From the NCBI GenBank assembly GCA_964388945.1, contig CAYMCM010000004.1:1-64000 (forward strand): a DNA stretch of 64,000 nucleotides, in the 5' to 3' direction. This document shows positions 17,781 through 25,589 of the stretch, piece by piece. The translations under genes and the position numbers were made by a program. The first letter of the stretch is position 1. Every line of letters begins with the position of its first letter. Origin of the DNA: Roseburia_D sp964388945. GTDB taxonomy: Bacteria; Bacillota; Clostridia; Lachnospirales; Lachnospiraceae. The notes below the pieces were generated by a model. That model was not told the origin of the DNA and made no database searches. It saw nothing but the letters and a program-made list of their open reading frames with translations.

Positions 17781-18929
17781 TTAATAGTATCTCCCTATAA
17801 ACTCACACACAGCAACACTTGGCAGCAAATAATTTCTAATCTCTTTTTTCTCCAAATTTTCTCTGATTTCTTCCTGAAGATTTGTATTTACTCCCACCAA
17901 GATCAAATCCTGTTCCTTATGAAAATCTATTTCAGATAAATAGTATACCTGCTCTTTCTCCTCCTTTTCATTTCCATCCGTTATAATATATCCTCGCACA
18001 TCTACACCGCAATTTTTCAGCAATTTATAAAAAGCTTTTCCAAACTTTCCACATCCATAAATATACACACGATGTTTTGCACAGGTATTTACCAGTCTGT
18101 ACATCTCCTGAAATTCAGTTTCCTTTTTTTGCAGCATCTTCCCTAATGTATTTTCATTGAGTGCAAATGCTTTATCAAAAATATCAATATATTTTTTTTC
18201 ATAATGCCTGCAATAAAAATCCCGATATAACCGTATCTGTTCCAGAGACGGCATATAACGCCATGTCAGCAATAATGCACCAAAAACATTTCCGACATAC
18301 TTTCTCGTGTCCTCATTTATCTCAAACGCACCAATATTCGGATAATTTTGCGGACTTTCAGCATCACTTCCTATTATTTTTTTTGCGGCAACCGTATCAA
18401 AAAGAACCTGTGTGGCATAACCATCCGCCTCATTTCCCAAATGATGCAGGGCTATATCATGCAAGACCACCGTACAATGATCGGATAAATATGGCAGGCA
18501 TGCCAAAAAATCCAGCACTTCCCCAGGCAATATATGCATGGTATCCAATATTACAAAATCTATATCCTCTCCAATCTGTTCTAAGAACTCTACAGAAATT
18601 CCATTGGTATACAGCGTCCAATTTACTTGATTTTGCAAATACGGCATACACTGTCTCGCCAGATACCCCGTACACTTGCTGTTGTCCGAATATAATTTTT
18701 CATTCACATCTATGGAAAACACTTCCGCATCAAGCCCTAATAAGGAAATGCAATTCAGCAGCACAGCCGTTGTACCACCTGCCGCCACTCCGATCTCCAA
18801 AATTTTCCTCGGTCTTTTTTGTTTTATCAATCCACACACAAATTTTAACTGCCATTCCGTCATTTCAGATTTTCCCTGATACGCCATCTTGTCTAAAATC
18901 TCTATTGGTTCTGAAAAACTTTCACACAT
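17781..18929 (-). CDS. Class I SAM methyltransferase with C-terminal Rossmann module
   Basis: A 382-residue protein. Residues ~25-200 carry a class I methyltransferase fold: KILEIGVAAGGTTAVLL (motif I), VFSIDVNEKL (motif II acidic end), DFVILDTMHILPGEVLDFL and TVVLHDIALHHLG, close to the CmcI/macrocin-O type of sugar methyltransferases. From ~283 comes the shared module (RVYIYGCGKFGKAFYKLL; VRGYIITDGNEKEEKEQVY; QDLILVGVNTNLQEEI). It probably O-methylates a sugar of the glycan. The ATG has GGAGGCG upstream. Confidence 0.8.
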   Translation of the reverse strand: MCESFSEPIEILDKMAYQGKSEMTEWQLKFVCGLIKQKRPRKILEIGVAAGGTTAVLLNCISLLGLDAEVFSIDVNEKLYSDNSKCTGYLARQCMPYLQNQVNWTLYTNGISVEFLEQIGEDIDFVILDTMHILPGEVLDFLACLPYLSDHCTVVLHDIALHHLGNEADGYATQVLFDTVAAKKIIGSDAESPQNYPNIGAFEINEDTRKYVGNVFGALLLTWRYMPSLEQIRLYRDFYCRHYEKKYIDIFDKAFALNENTLGKMLQKKETEFQEMYRLVNTCAKHRVYIYGCGKFGKAFYKLLKNCGVDVRGYIITDGNEKEEKEQVYYLSEIDFHKEQDLILVGVNTNLQEEIRENLEKKEIRNYLLPSVAVCEFIGRYY

Positions 18930-18959
18930 ATGTACGCGCCTCCGTATATATTTTTTCTT

Positions 18960-20051
18960 TTAATCCTCTCTTGCAAAATCACTCAACTGCGGTGTCCCGC
19001 TGCATCTTTCCCATGTGACCGGACATTCCACACAATGTTTGCATAACGGTACTCTTGTTTGTAACAATTTCAGCAATTCAAAACCATCCGGGCAGTCCTT
19101 CATCTGCATAATCCCATCTGTCGGTAAATCTGTATGAAAAACCTCATTAAATTTTTCAATATACATCAACGTCGGACATCTTGCAATTTTCCCATTCCAG
19201 ATATTTACACACCCATTGGAAATACACATATGCGGATATTTACTCTGTTCGCTTAATGATAATGGTATATTAAATTTCTGCTTGCTGTCATAGGATCGAA
19301 TAATATAAGAAATCTGATGATCGCATAATTTTTTCTCTATTTCATCTATTTTCTTATGTGTTGGCTCGTACTCAGAAATACTGATTGTAATTTTATTCTC
19401 CCGTATACACGAAAAAACCTCATCTTCCAATTTGAGGATCAGCAATCCATTTGTAACAATCTGTATATAAGTATTTGGCAGCAACCTGCGGATTTCTTTT
19501 ATGTATCCGGTAATATCCGGATTTAAAAAAGGCTCTCCGCCCAGAATGGAAAAATATATTATGTTGGAAAATTTATTCTTTAAAGAAATCACATCTGCTA
19601 TTCTTGTATTAAAATCCGGTAACTTTTTTTCAAAAACAGGCGAAAAATGTGTACATCCCTTGCAATTTAAATTGCAATAATCCGCAATATGCATCTCCGC
19701 CTGCGGCAATACACAATCGCCCCAGTCATCTGCACAAATACATTCTGCCATTAAAAAATCATCTTTTGCTGCACACTGATAAACCTGATTATGAAACCAG
19801 TAGACATGCTTCACTCCATATTCCTTTAATTTGTAATAAATCTCACTGACCACGAACGGACTCTCCACCGTGATCACGACCGCTGCCGTTTCTTTGTCTA
19901 TTTCTTCCCATGACAAAATTGGCAAGTCACAGTATTTTCCCGTCTTTTTGCTGTCCATAAAACCCAGCAGTTCATTCTTATAATGATTTTCCCGGTATCT
20001 TTGGTACGCCTGTTGTCCGAAAAATCCTGCTCCAAAAAATATCATATCCAT
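18960..20051 (-). CDS. Radical SAM protein with N-terminal Rossmann module
   Basis: A 363-residue protein. Residues 1-90 are the shared module (MDMIFFGAGFFGQQAYQRY; GFMDSKKTGKYCDLPIL; AAVVITVESPFVVSEIYY). From ~120 a radical SAM core follows with HIADYCNLNCKGCTHFSPV, whose CxxxCxxC binds a 4Fe-4S cluster, then FSILGGEPFLNPDI (the GGEP motif). Further cysteines follow (HMCISNGCVNIW; PLCKHCVECPVTWERC), which suggest an auxiliary cluster of SPASM type. Its substrate is unknown; context points to a sugar or glycan rather than a peptide. It sits next to a WbsX-type transferase, an arrangement repeated at 22151-24479. Confidence 0.82.
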   Translation of the reverse strand: MDMIFFGAGFFGQQAYQRYRENHYKNELLGFMDSKKTGKYCDLPILSWEEIDKETAAVVITVESPFVVSEIYYKLKEYGVKHVYWFHNQVYQCAAKDDFLMAECICADDWGDCVLPQAEMHIADYCNLNCKGCTHFSPVFEKKLPDFNTRIADVISLKNKFSNIIYFSILGGEPFLNPDITGYIKEIRRLLPNTYIQIVTNGLLILKLEDEVFSCIRENKITISISEYEPTHKKIDEIEKKLCDHQISYIIRSYDSKQKFNIPLSLSEQSKYPHMCISNGCVNIWNGKIARCPTLMYIEKFNEVFHTDLPTDGIMQMKDCPDGFELLKLLQTRVPLCKHCVECPVTWERCSGTPQLSDFARED

Positions 20052-20083
20052 GTGTATTCACCCATCATTTCCTTCTTTAAATC

Positions 20084-21607
20084 TTATAAAAGAGACATTA
20101 CCACTTCTTCTAATGATATAATAGGTATATCAATTTTATCTGATAATTCATAATATATTTCGGCATACGCATAAATCGGCGTAACTATAACCGCAGAGAT
20201 TCCTCCTCTTTTTTTCAGAAATTCCTCAACAGAGATCACTCCGGGTTCGGTCTGATTTTTGTCTACTATGCAAGAAACCTTAATGGGAGTGTCCTGCAAA
20301 TCTTTATACAAATGTTTTCCAAAAACGCCCCACCCATATATTGCAATTTTATCATAATGATTTCTGGTCAGATATTCACCTGTGTTTCTGCTTTGCTCCT
20401 TCAACTGAAACCAGCCATGCAACAGTTCATAATGCCCCCTCAAGTGCTCCAGTTCCCTGCGCATCTCTTTTTGACTGTCACACTCGTTTTTATACGGAAT
20501 ATCTATCTTGTTATGCCTGTCCTCTTTTATATTTTGTAAGCTACCTGCAACAGCTTCCAGATATCCGTAACCATGATTTTCATCCGGTTCCAGATACATT
20601 CCTTCCCCCCACTCGTTCCACGCATTGATAAATACAAATTCATTTTCACGCCGAATACTTTCTCTCAGTATCTCTGTAAATTTCTTCTCAAACAGTGCCG
20701 GATCAGATCCCTTCAGACAGTATCCGTTTTTTCCCCGTCTTGGAGTATCATCATAATCTACTACTGCACTTAAATATGTCTTGCCGCTATCTTCTCTTCC
20801 AATATATCCTGCAGCATCCAGAAGATCTTTATATAAATATGTATCTACTCCATTTTCCTTTTGTCTCTGCGCTTTCTTTCCTGTCAGATCAATATTCCAA
20901 TGTGCACCCGGTTCAAGCATCAGCCGGGCATCAAGCCCCGGAGCTTTATCCCCGACATTCACTCCGATTACATAAATTTCCGGAATATTTTCTCTCTTTG
21001 CCAATACCTTCCACAACCGAACCATTCGTAGTAAACAATATACCTTTTGAGGCTTATAGATCAAAAATACCGGTCTATCCTGATATCGGATATAACGTTT
21101 ATCCTTAAGAAAAGGCAATAAATAATAAAAATGTTTCTCCCATTCTGCTTCATTTCCATAATCCTGTTCCAGCAAAACGCCATTTCCCGTTCTCTCCACA
21201 CGATTTTCAAACTTGTCGCCCCAGCTAGCTTTATCTTCCACCTTACTCCACGTTCTTGCCCATGTATCATTTGCCCAGCAAAAACAAAACGGCATATCAA
21301 TATCCTGCCATTTCAAAAAATTTTCTACCGGTTTTTCCAGTATTTTTTTCCCATCTTTAAAATAGTAATGGTAAAAACAAAAACCATCTATTCCATACTG
21401 CCTGGCAAGCTTAGCCTGCCATTTCATCGTATCTTTTTCTAAAAGATCATAATAATTATGATGCAGCGGAACCCGCGGCTGATTATGTCCTTTAAAAAGC
21501 GGCTCCGCATTTTTTACCGCCGTCCATTCGGTATAACCTTCTCCCCACCATTCATCATTTTCTTTTACTCTATGAAACTGCGGTAAATACATTGCGATTG
21601 TTTTCAT
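20084..21607 (-). CDS. WbsX-type glycosyltransferase (GH99-like) with C-terminal Rossmann module
   Basis: A 507-residue protein. Residues 1-~345 match the Glyco_transf_WbsX family: TIAMYLPQFHRVKENDEWWG, GYTEWTAVKNAEPLF, GIDGFCFYHYYFKDGKKIL, FCFCWANDTWARTWS and FVFINAWNEWGEGMYLEPD. These are (beta/alpha)8 proteins related to GH99 glycosidases and found in O-antigen and capsule loci. After a linker the shared module runs from ~415 (DKIAIYGWGVFGKHLYKDL; SCIVDKNQTEPGVISVEEFL). Its partner gene at 23346 lacks the module. The reaction is not established for most of this family. Confidence 0.83.
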   Translation of the reverse strand: MKTIAMYLPQFHRVKENDEWWGEGYTEWTAVKNAEPLFKGHNQPRVPLHHNYYDLLEKDTMKWQAKLARQYGIDGFCFYHYYFKDGKKILEKPVENFLKWQDIDMPFCFCWANDTWARTWSKVEDKASWGDKFENRVERTGNGVLLEQDYGNEAEWEKHFYYLLPFLKDKRYIRYQDRPVFLIYKPQKVYCLLRMVRLWKVLAKRENIPEIYVIGVNVGDKAPGLDARLMLEPGAHWNIDLTGKKAQRQKENGVDTYLYKDLLDAAGYIGREDSGKTYLSAVVDYDDTPRRGKNGYCLKGSDPALFEKKFTEILRESIRRENEFVFINAWNEWGEGMYLEPDENHGYGYLEAVAGSLQNIKEDRHNKIDIPYKNECDSQKEMRRELEHLRGHYELLHGWFQLKEQSRNTGEYLTRNHYDKIAIYGWGVFGKHLYKDLQDTPIKVSCIVDKNQTEPGVISVEEFLKKRGGISAVIVTPIYAYAEIYYELSDKIDIPIISLEEVVMSLL

Positions 21608-21649
21608 ATCATTGTCCTTTTACAAAATTTTACATCTTTATGATATTAA

Positions 21650-22132
21650 TTAATACTTACTGTATATTACATCATCAATCGACACTATGTCACCACTCAC
21701 TTTATCTTTCATTTTTGCTTTTATTTGATTAAAATAAAAGGATGCTGTCACAACCATCACATCAACGTCCGGTATTTTATCTGTTGGAGAAAGCACCTGT
21801 ATATTCTTTACCATTTTTATCCGGTTTTGATCAACAACACATACAACTGTTATTCCGCTTCCTTCCAGTTCTTCTATCAGACGCTCTCCCAATTCCTTCA
21901 ATCCATAGATAGCAACTGTCTTATAATTATTTTTTTCAAAAAATTTTACTACTGTCTCATTTTTCTGTCTTAACGCCAACCATTCATTTAAAATAAAATA
22001 ATATTTTATAACTTTTTTTGTACATTGATTGTAGCCTTTTATCACCATCATAACAGCTCCTGCTGCCAATAAAACACCTATCAATAAACCTATTACTGCT
22101 GCCAAACAAAAAATCACTGATATTTTTTCCAT
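21650..22132 (-). CDS. Membrane-anchored stand-alone Rossmann module
   Basis: A 160-residue protein without any enzyme domain. Residues ~5-32 form one hydrophobic helix (VIFCLAAVIGLLIGVLLAAG). After a basic linker, residues ~70-158 are the same Rossmann-like module as in the neighbouring enzymes (TVAIYGLKELGERLIEEL; VVCVVDQNRIKMVKNIQVL; VDVMVVTASFYFNQIKAKM). The charge distribution suggests that the module faces the cytoplasm. It could tether or nucleate the other module-bearing enzymes at the membrane. That role is inferred only from architecture and position between two radical SAM/WbsX pairs. Confidence 0.7.
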   Translation of the reverse strand: MEKISVIFCLAAVIGLLIGVLLAAGAVMMVIKGYNQCTKKVIKYYFILNEWLALRQKNETVVKFFEKNNYKTVAIYGLKELGERLIEELEGSGITVVCVVDQNRIKMVKNIQVLSPTDKIPDVDVMVVTASFYFNQIKAKMKDKVSGDIVSIDDVIYSKY

Positions 22133-22150
22133 TTTTCTTTTTCCTTATCC

Positions 22151-23374
22151 TCAAGCATTTGCTTTTTCTTCAAATGATGGGTTATTAAAGATCCAATAGT
22201 CCACTCCCATCTTTCTACATAGTTTGCACGTCTCTGAAACAAGCATTGTTTCCCGCATTTTTCTCCATTCACCATAAGATTTTAACTCAAATACACTTCC
22301 CCATATGTAATCCTTTTTCTCTTGCCCTGCACAACAACATAATTCTATTTGTCCATTCGTATTAACAGAGATCATATTTTCTACCAAACATCTAAAATTA
22401 TCCGGTCTGCTTTTCAACAATCGTGGAACATGCTGCAGAACCAGTTCCTGCTCTGCCTCTTTTCTCGTTTCTTGCGGCATTTTATCCATAATATATTGTT
22501 CCGTCAGGTCAAAGTCCGCAAAATATGCATATGTAGGAACAAATTTTATTCCCAAAGATTCCGCAAACGCTCGTGCCATTGGTATTTCTTTTATATTGAA
22601 TTGATACACATGATAGGAAAGAATCGCCTCTCCTTCAAAACCAAATTTTCTTATATTTTCAATGTATGCCTTTATATTGCTTTTAATTTTCTCGAAACTG
22701 AATCTATGTATTTTATCGTAAGATTCCTGACTAAATCCTGGCATAGAAAAAATGAATGTCCTGCACTGTTTATAAATTCCAGGTTTTTTCGCCAATTTCA
22801 ATATGGATGCATTGGTACTCATTGAATAAATCTGATTATTTTGAGATAAATATTCCAAAATATTCATGCAGTCCGGATTCAAAAAAGGTTCTCCCCAATC
22901 ATACAGAAGTATTTCATTAAATTTGTACAAAATATTTGTTTCTAACAAATGTTCATATATTTTCTTGAATCTTTCAAGCGAAATATATGTATGCTCTGCC
23001 AACACTCCACTTCTATTTTTCTTTCCAGTAGCACACCATTTACATTGCGCATTGCACCATCCGGAAATATCAATAGATGCCCTCATGCTGATCAATTCAT
23101 ATACATCACGATAGATAGGTACTTCCACCATATCTGCTAACCCTGCATATATTTCTGCAACATACTTAGACGATGCAGCAATCACAATCCCATCCAAATC
23201 TTTTAACTTCAATACTTCTTCCGCACTTATAATAATTTTTCCGCAACAGGTCTTTCCCCATTGCTTTGGATCATTATCTCCAAAAGCAATAACTTGAAGT
23301 TCCTGATATTCCTGTAAAATTTTAAATGTTTCCTGTCCTACGTATTTAGTTCCCCATATTATAATACTTTTCAT
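22151..23374 (-). CDS. Radical SAM/SPASM protein with N-terminal Rossmann module
   Basis: A 407-residue protein. Residues 1-95 are the shared module (SIIIWGTKYVGQETFKIL; VIAFGDNDPKQWGKTC; LDGIVIAASSKYVAEIYAGL). The radical SAM core begins at ~100 with DISGWCNAQCKWCATGKKN (CxxxCxxC) and LYDWGEPFLNPDCM. A C-terminal SPASM-like cysteine set is present (IELCCCAGQ; SETCKLCRKMGVDYWIF). Its 5' end overlaps the upstream WbsX gene by 29 bases. It is the second radical SAM protein in the operon with the same module at the same end, so the two are probably paralogues with different substrates. Confidence 0.83.
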   Translation of the reverse strand: MKSIIIWGTKYVGQETFKILQEYQELQVIAFGDNDPKQWGKTCCGKIIISAEEVLKLKDLDGIVIAASSKYVAEIYAGLADMVEVPIYRDVYELISMRASIDISGWCNAQCKWCATGKKNRSGVLAEHTYISLERFKKIYEHLLETNILYKFNEILLYDWGEPFLNPDCMNILEYLSQNNQIYSMSTNASILKLAKKPGIYKQCRTFIFSMPGFSQESYDKIHRFSFEKIKSNIKAYIENIRKFGFEGEAILSYHVYQFNIKEIPMARAFAESLGIKFVPTYAYFADFDLTEQYIMDKMPQETRKEAEQELVLQHVPRLLKSRPDNFRCLVENMISVNTNGQIELCCCAGQEKKDYIWGSVFELKSYGEWRKMRETMLVSETCKLCRKMGVDYWIFNNPSFEEKANA

Positions 23375-24479
23375 AATGCATAATTCTCCTTTTCAGTTCC
23401 TCTAAATATGCATATCCATATCTTTCATCCGGTTCCACATATGCACCTTCTGACCACTCATTCCAAGCATTCAGAAACAAATATTCATTTCCCATGTCCT
23501 CTGAGCGCTGAAGCATCCTTTCTATATGTTTTCCAAATCTTTTCGGTGTACTGTTCCTTATGATCCATGATTCCTCATCTTTTCTTGCCGAATTATCCCA
23601 ACCCGGAAATGCCCCAAGATATGTCTTTTTTACACTTTCTACACCATACCCTTTTTCTATCTGACTGCATAAATATGAATATGTGTATGCATTTTGTGCA
23701 AATATCCTGTTGGTCAAATTACATTTATCCTTGTCGACTTTTGCAATATGCGTACTCTTAAATTGCTGAAGAAAACTCCTATAAGAAGCGTCTCCACAAA
23801 TTGTCTGAATCGGTTCAAAATTCATATATGCATCATATAAATTTTGTGCCTTATCCAATCCCCATCCAGTATTCATCGCAACTAAATACAGACCATCAAA
23901 CCCTCTTTCCTGTGCCAGACGATTCCATAATCCAAACATTTCTTTCCGATATTCAATATCCTGTGGCAGATAAATTATGTACAACGGCTTATTGTCAATT
24001 TTTATATAACGTTCGTCTCGAAAAAAACTATATAAATATTCAAATTGTTCTTTCCATTCCTTTTCTCCACCATACACCTGTTCCAAAAGCATCTCCTTTT
24101 CACCATTTGCCCGATACCAGGTGCGCATCCATGATTGATTCGCCCAGATCAGACAATACGGAAAATCTTTCTTGGAATAATCGCGATAATTCTCTATTGG
24201 CTTTTCAATCAATTTTTTTCCAGTAAAATAATAATGATAAAATGCAAATCCAGCTATTTTAGCGTCTTTTGCCATTTGTATGTGTTTTTCTAAAACACTT
24301 AAATTCGATAAATCATAGTAATTCTTATTATAGGGTATCCTCGGTTGATAATGTCCAGGATAAAAGCTTTTTCCGCGTTTTACATTTGTCCATTCTGTGA
24401 ATCCCTTGCCCCACCACTTATCATTTTCCGGTATTGCATGAAATTGCGGTAAATAAATTGCTATAACCTTACTTTTCAT
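23346..24479 (-). CDS. WbsX-type glycosyltransferase (no Rossmann module)
   Basis: A 377-residue protein formed by the WbsX domain alone: VIAIYLPQFHAIPENDKWWG, FTEWTNVKRGKSFYPGHYQP, KIAGFAFYHYYFTGKKLIE, YCLIWANQSWMRTWY, and YLFLNAWNEWSEGAYVEPDE near the end. It differs from the paralogue at 20084-21607 by ending right after this domain. Its ATG overlaps the stop of the FkbM gene (ATGA). Coupled to the radical SAM gene by a 29-base overlap, it forms the second radical SAM/WbsX pair. Confidence 0.83.
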   Translation of the reverse strand: MKSKVIAIYLPQFHAIPENDKWWGKGFTEWTNVKRGKSFYPGHYQPRIPYNKNYYDLSNLSVLEKHIQMAKDAKIAGFAFYHYYFTGKKLIEKPIENYRDYSKKDFPYCLIWANQSWMRTWYRANGEKEMLLEQVYGGEKEWKEQFEYLYSFFRDERYIKIDNKPLYIIYLPQDIEYRKEMFGLWNRLAQERGFDGLYLVAMNTGWGLDKAQNLYDAYMNFEPIQTICGDASYRSFLQQFKSTHIAKVDKDKCNLTNRIFAQNAYTYSYLCSQIEKGYGVESVKKTYLGAFPGWDNSARKDEESWIIRNSTPKRFGKHIERMLQRSEDMGNEYLFLNAWNEWSEGAYVEPDERYGYAYLEELKRRIMHYEKYYNMGN

Positions 24480-25585
24480 TTTACACGCTCCTTTTCCGCC
24501 CTGATCAGTCCTCTCCGCAAGACAGGTGCCCGCATAATATTATAGCGATCCGGATACCACATATATCCTTTTGAATGATTTACCATAAATTGTTCTTTTT
24601 CCAATAACCCTTTTAACGCTTCATATGCAAATTCCTGATGATATGTACATATCACACTTTTTACCTCTGGTGAACAATTCAAACTTTTCTTTGCTCCTTC
24701 TAATGCGTAATATTCTTCCCCTTCAATATCCATTTTTATAAAATCTATTTTTTCACCTTTTAGTGTTTCATCAATGGTTGTTGTATCCTCATCCATATAA
24801 TTTGACAAACACTTATTTATAATCTCCACTTTTTCTCGATAAGGCGCAAACGTATGCTGTAAAGCTTCCACCCATAAAGCATCTGGTTCAAATAAATAAA
24901 TTTTCTTTACACGATCCACAATTTCCAATGAAAAATTTCCCTCAGCGACTCCTGCATCAACAACTACTGCATCATCCGGAACATCAAATGTCTCTGTCAG
25001 ATACTTATGCGGAGATTCCTCATCCTGTTCTAAACAAATGGATCTATAATACTCTGCTACACTCTCTTTGCTCGTAAATGAACGAGAAAAATACATTTTC
25101 TTTCCCTTATGTAAAGTAAAATACAAACCTTTTTCCAAATCAAATTGTATTACATAATCTGCCGTATTATATTTTTCTACAAAGGAATAATTGAATACTT
25201 GCAGGGGATTGGTTTCTAAATAATCCAAAATCTCAGAAATCTCCCTATCCTGACAAGTCTCATATCGCATTATCATTTGAACTTTTTCTAAAAAATTATC
25301 CTCTACAATTCGCTGACTATATTGCTTGTAATCTCTTTCTATCTGCTTTCGAACTTCACTAACATATGTCTGTGGAACAATAAGATAATAATCCGAATTT
25401 TCTTTTAGAACATCCGGTTTATAAACAATTCTTCCTTTAAATTGCTTTCCCCATTTTTCAGGATCATTATCTATGTACCCTTCTATACGAAGCTTTTGCA
25501 GCACTCCTGAATAATACTGATGCATCCAAGTTACCTGATAGCCAGTTCCCCAAATATAATACTTTTCTTCTCTAATTTTACCCAT
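24476..25585 (-). CDS. FkbM-family methyltransferase with N-terminal Rossmann module
   Basis: A 369-residue protein starting MGKIREEKYYIWGTGYQ at 25585. The site GGAAGGTG overlaps the stop of the upstream gene, so this start is better than 25645. Residues ~7-105 are the shared module (YYIWGTGYQVTWMHQYY; GYIDNDPEKWGKQFKGRIVY; SDYYLIVPQTYVSEV). From ~185 an FkbM-type SAM methyltransferase follows: AVVVDAGVAEGNFSLEIV, IYLFEPDALWVEAL and KIDFIKMDIEGEEYYALEGA. FkbM enzymes are O-methyltransferases common in glycan loci. Confidence 0.83.
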   Translation of the reverse strand: MGKIREEKYYIWGTGYQVTWMHQYYSGVLQKLRIEGYIDNDPEKWGKQFKGRIVYKPDVLKENSDYYLIVPQTYVSEVRKQIERDYKQYSQRIVEDNFLEKVQMIMRYETCQDREISEILDYLETNPLQVFNYSFVEKYNTADYVIQFDLEKGLYFTLHKGKKMYFSRSFTSKESVAEYYRSICLEQDEESPHKYLTETFDVPDDAVVVDAGVAEGNFSLEIVDRVKKIYLFEPDALWVEALQHTFAPYREKVEIINKCLSNYMDEDTTTIDETLKGEKIDFIKMDIEGEEYYALEGAKKSLNCSPEVKSVICTYHQEFAYEALKGLLEKEQFMVNHSKGYMWYPDRYNIMRAPVLRRGLIRAEKERVK

Positions 25586-25589
25586 TTCT

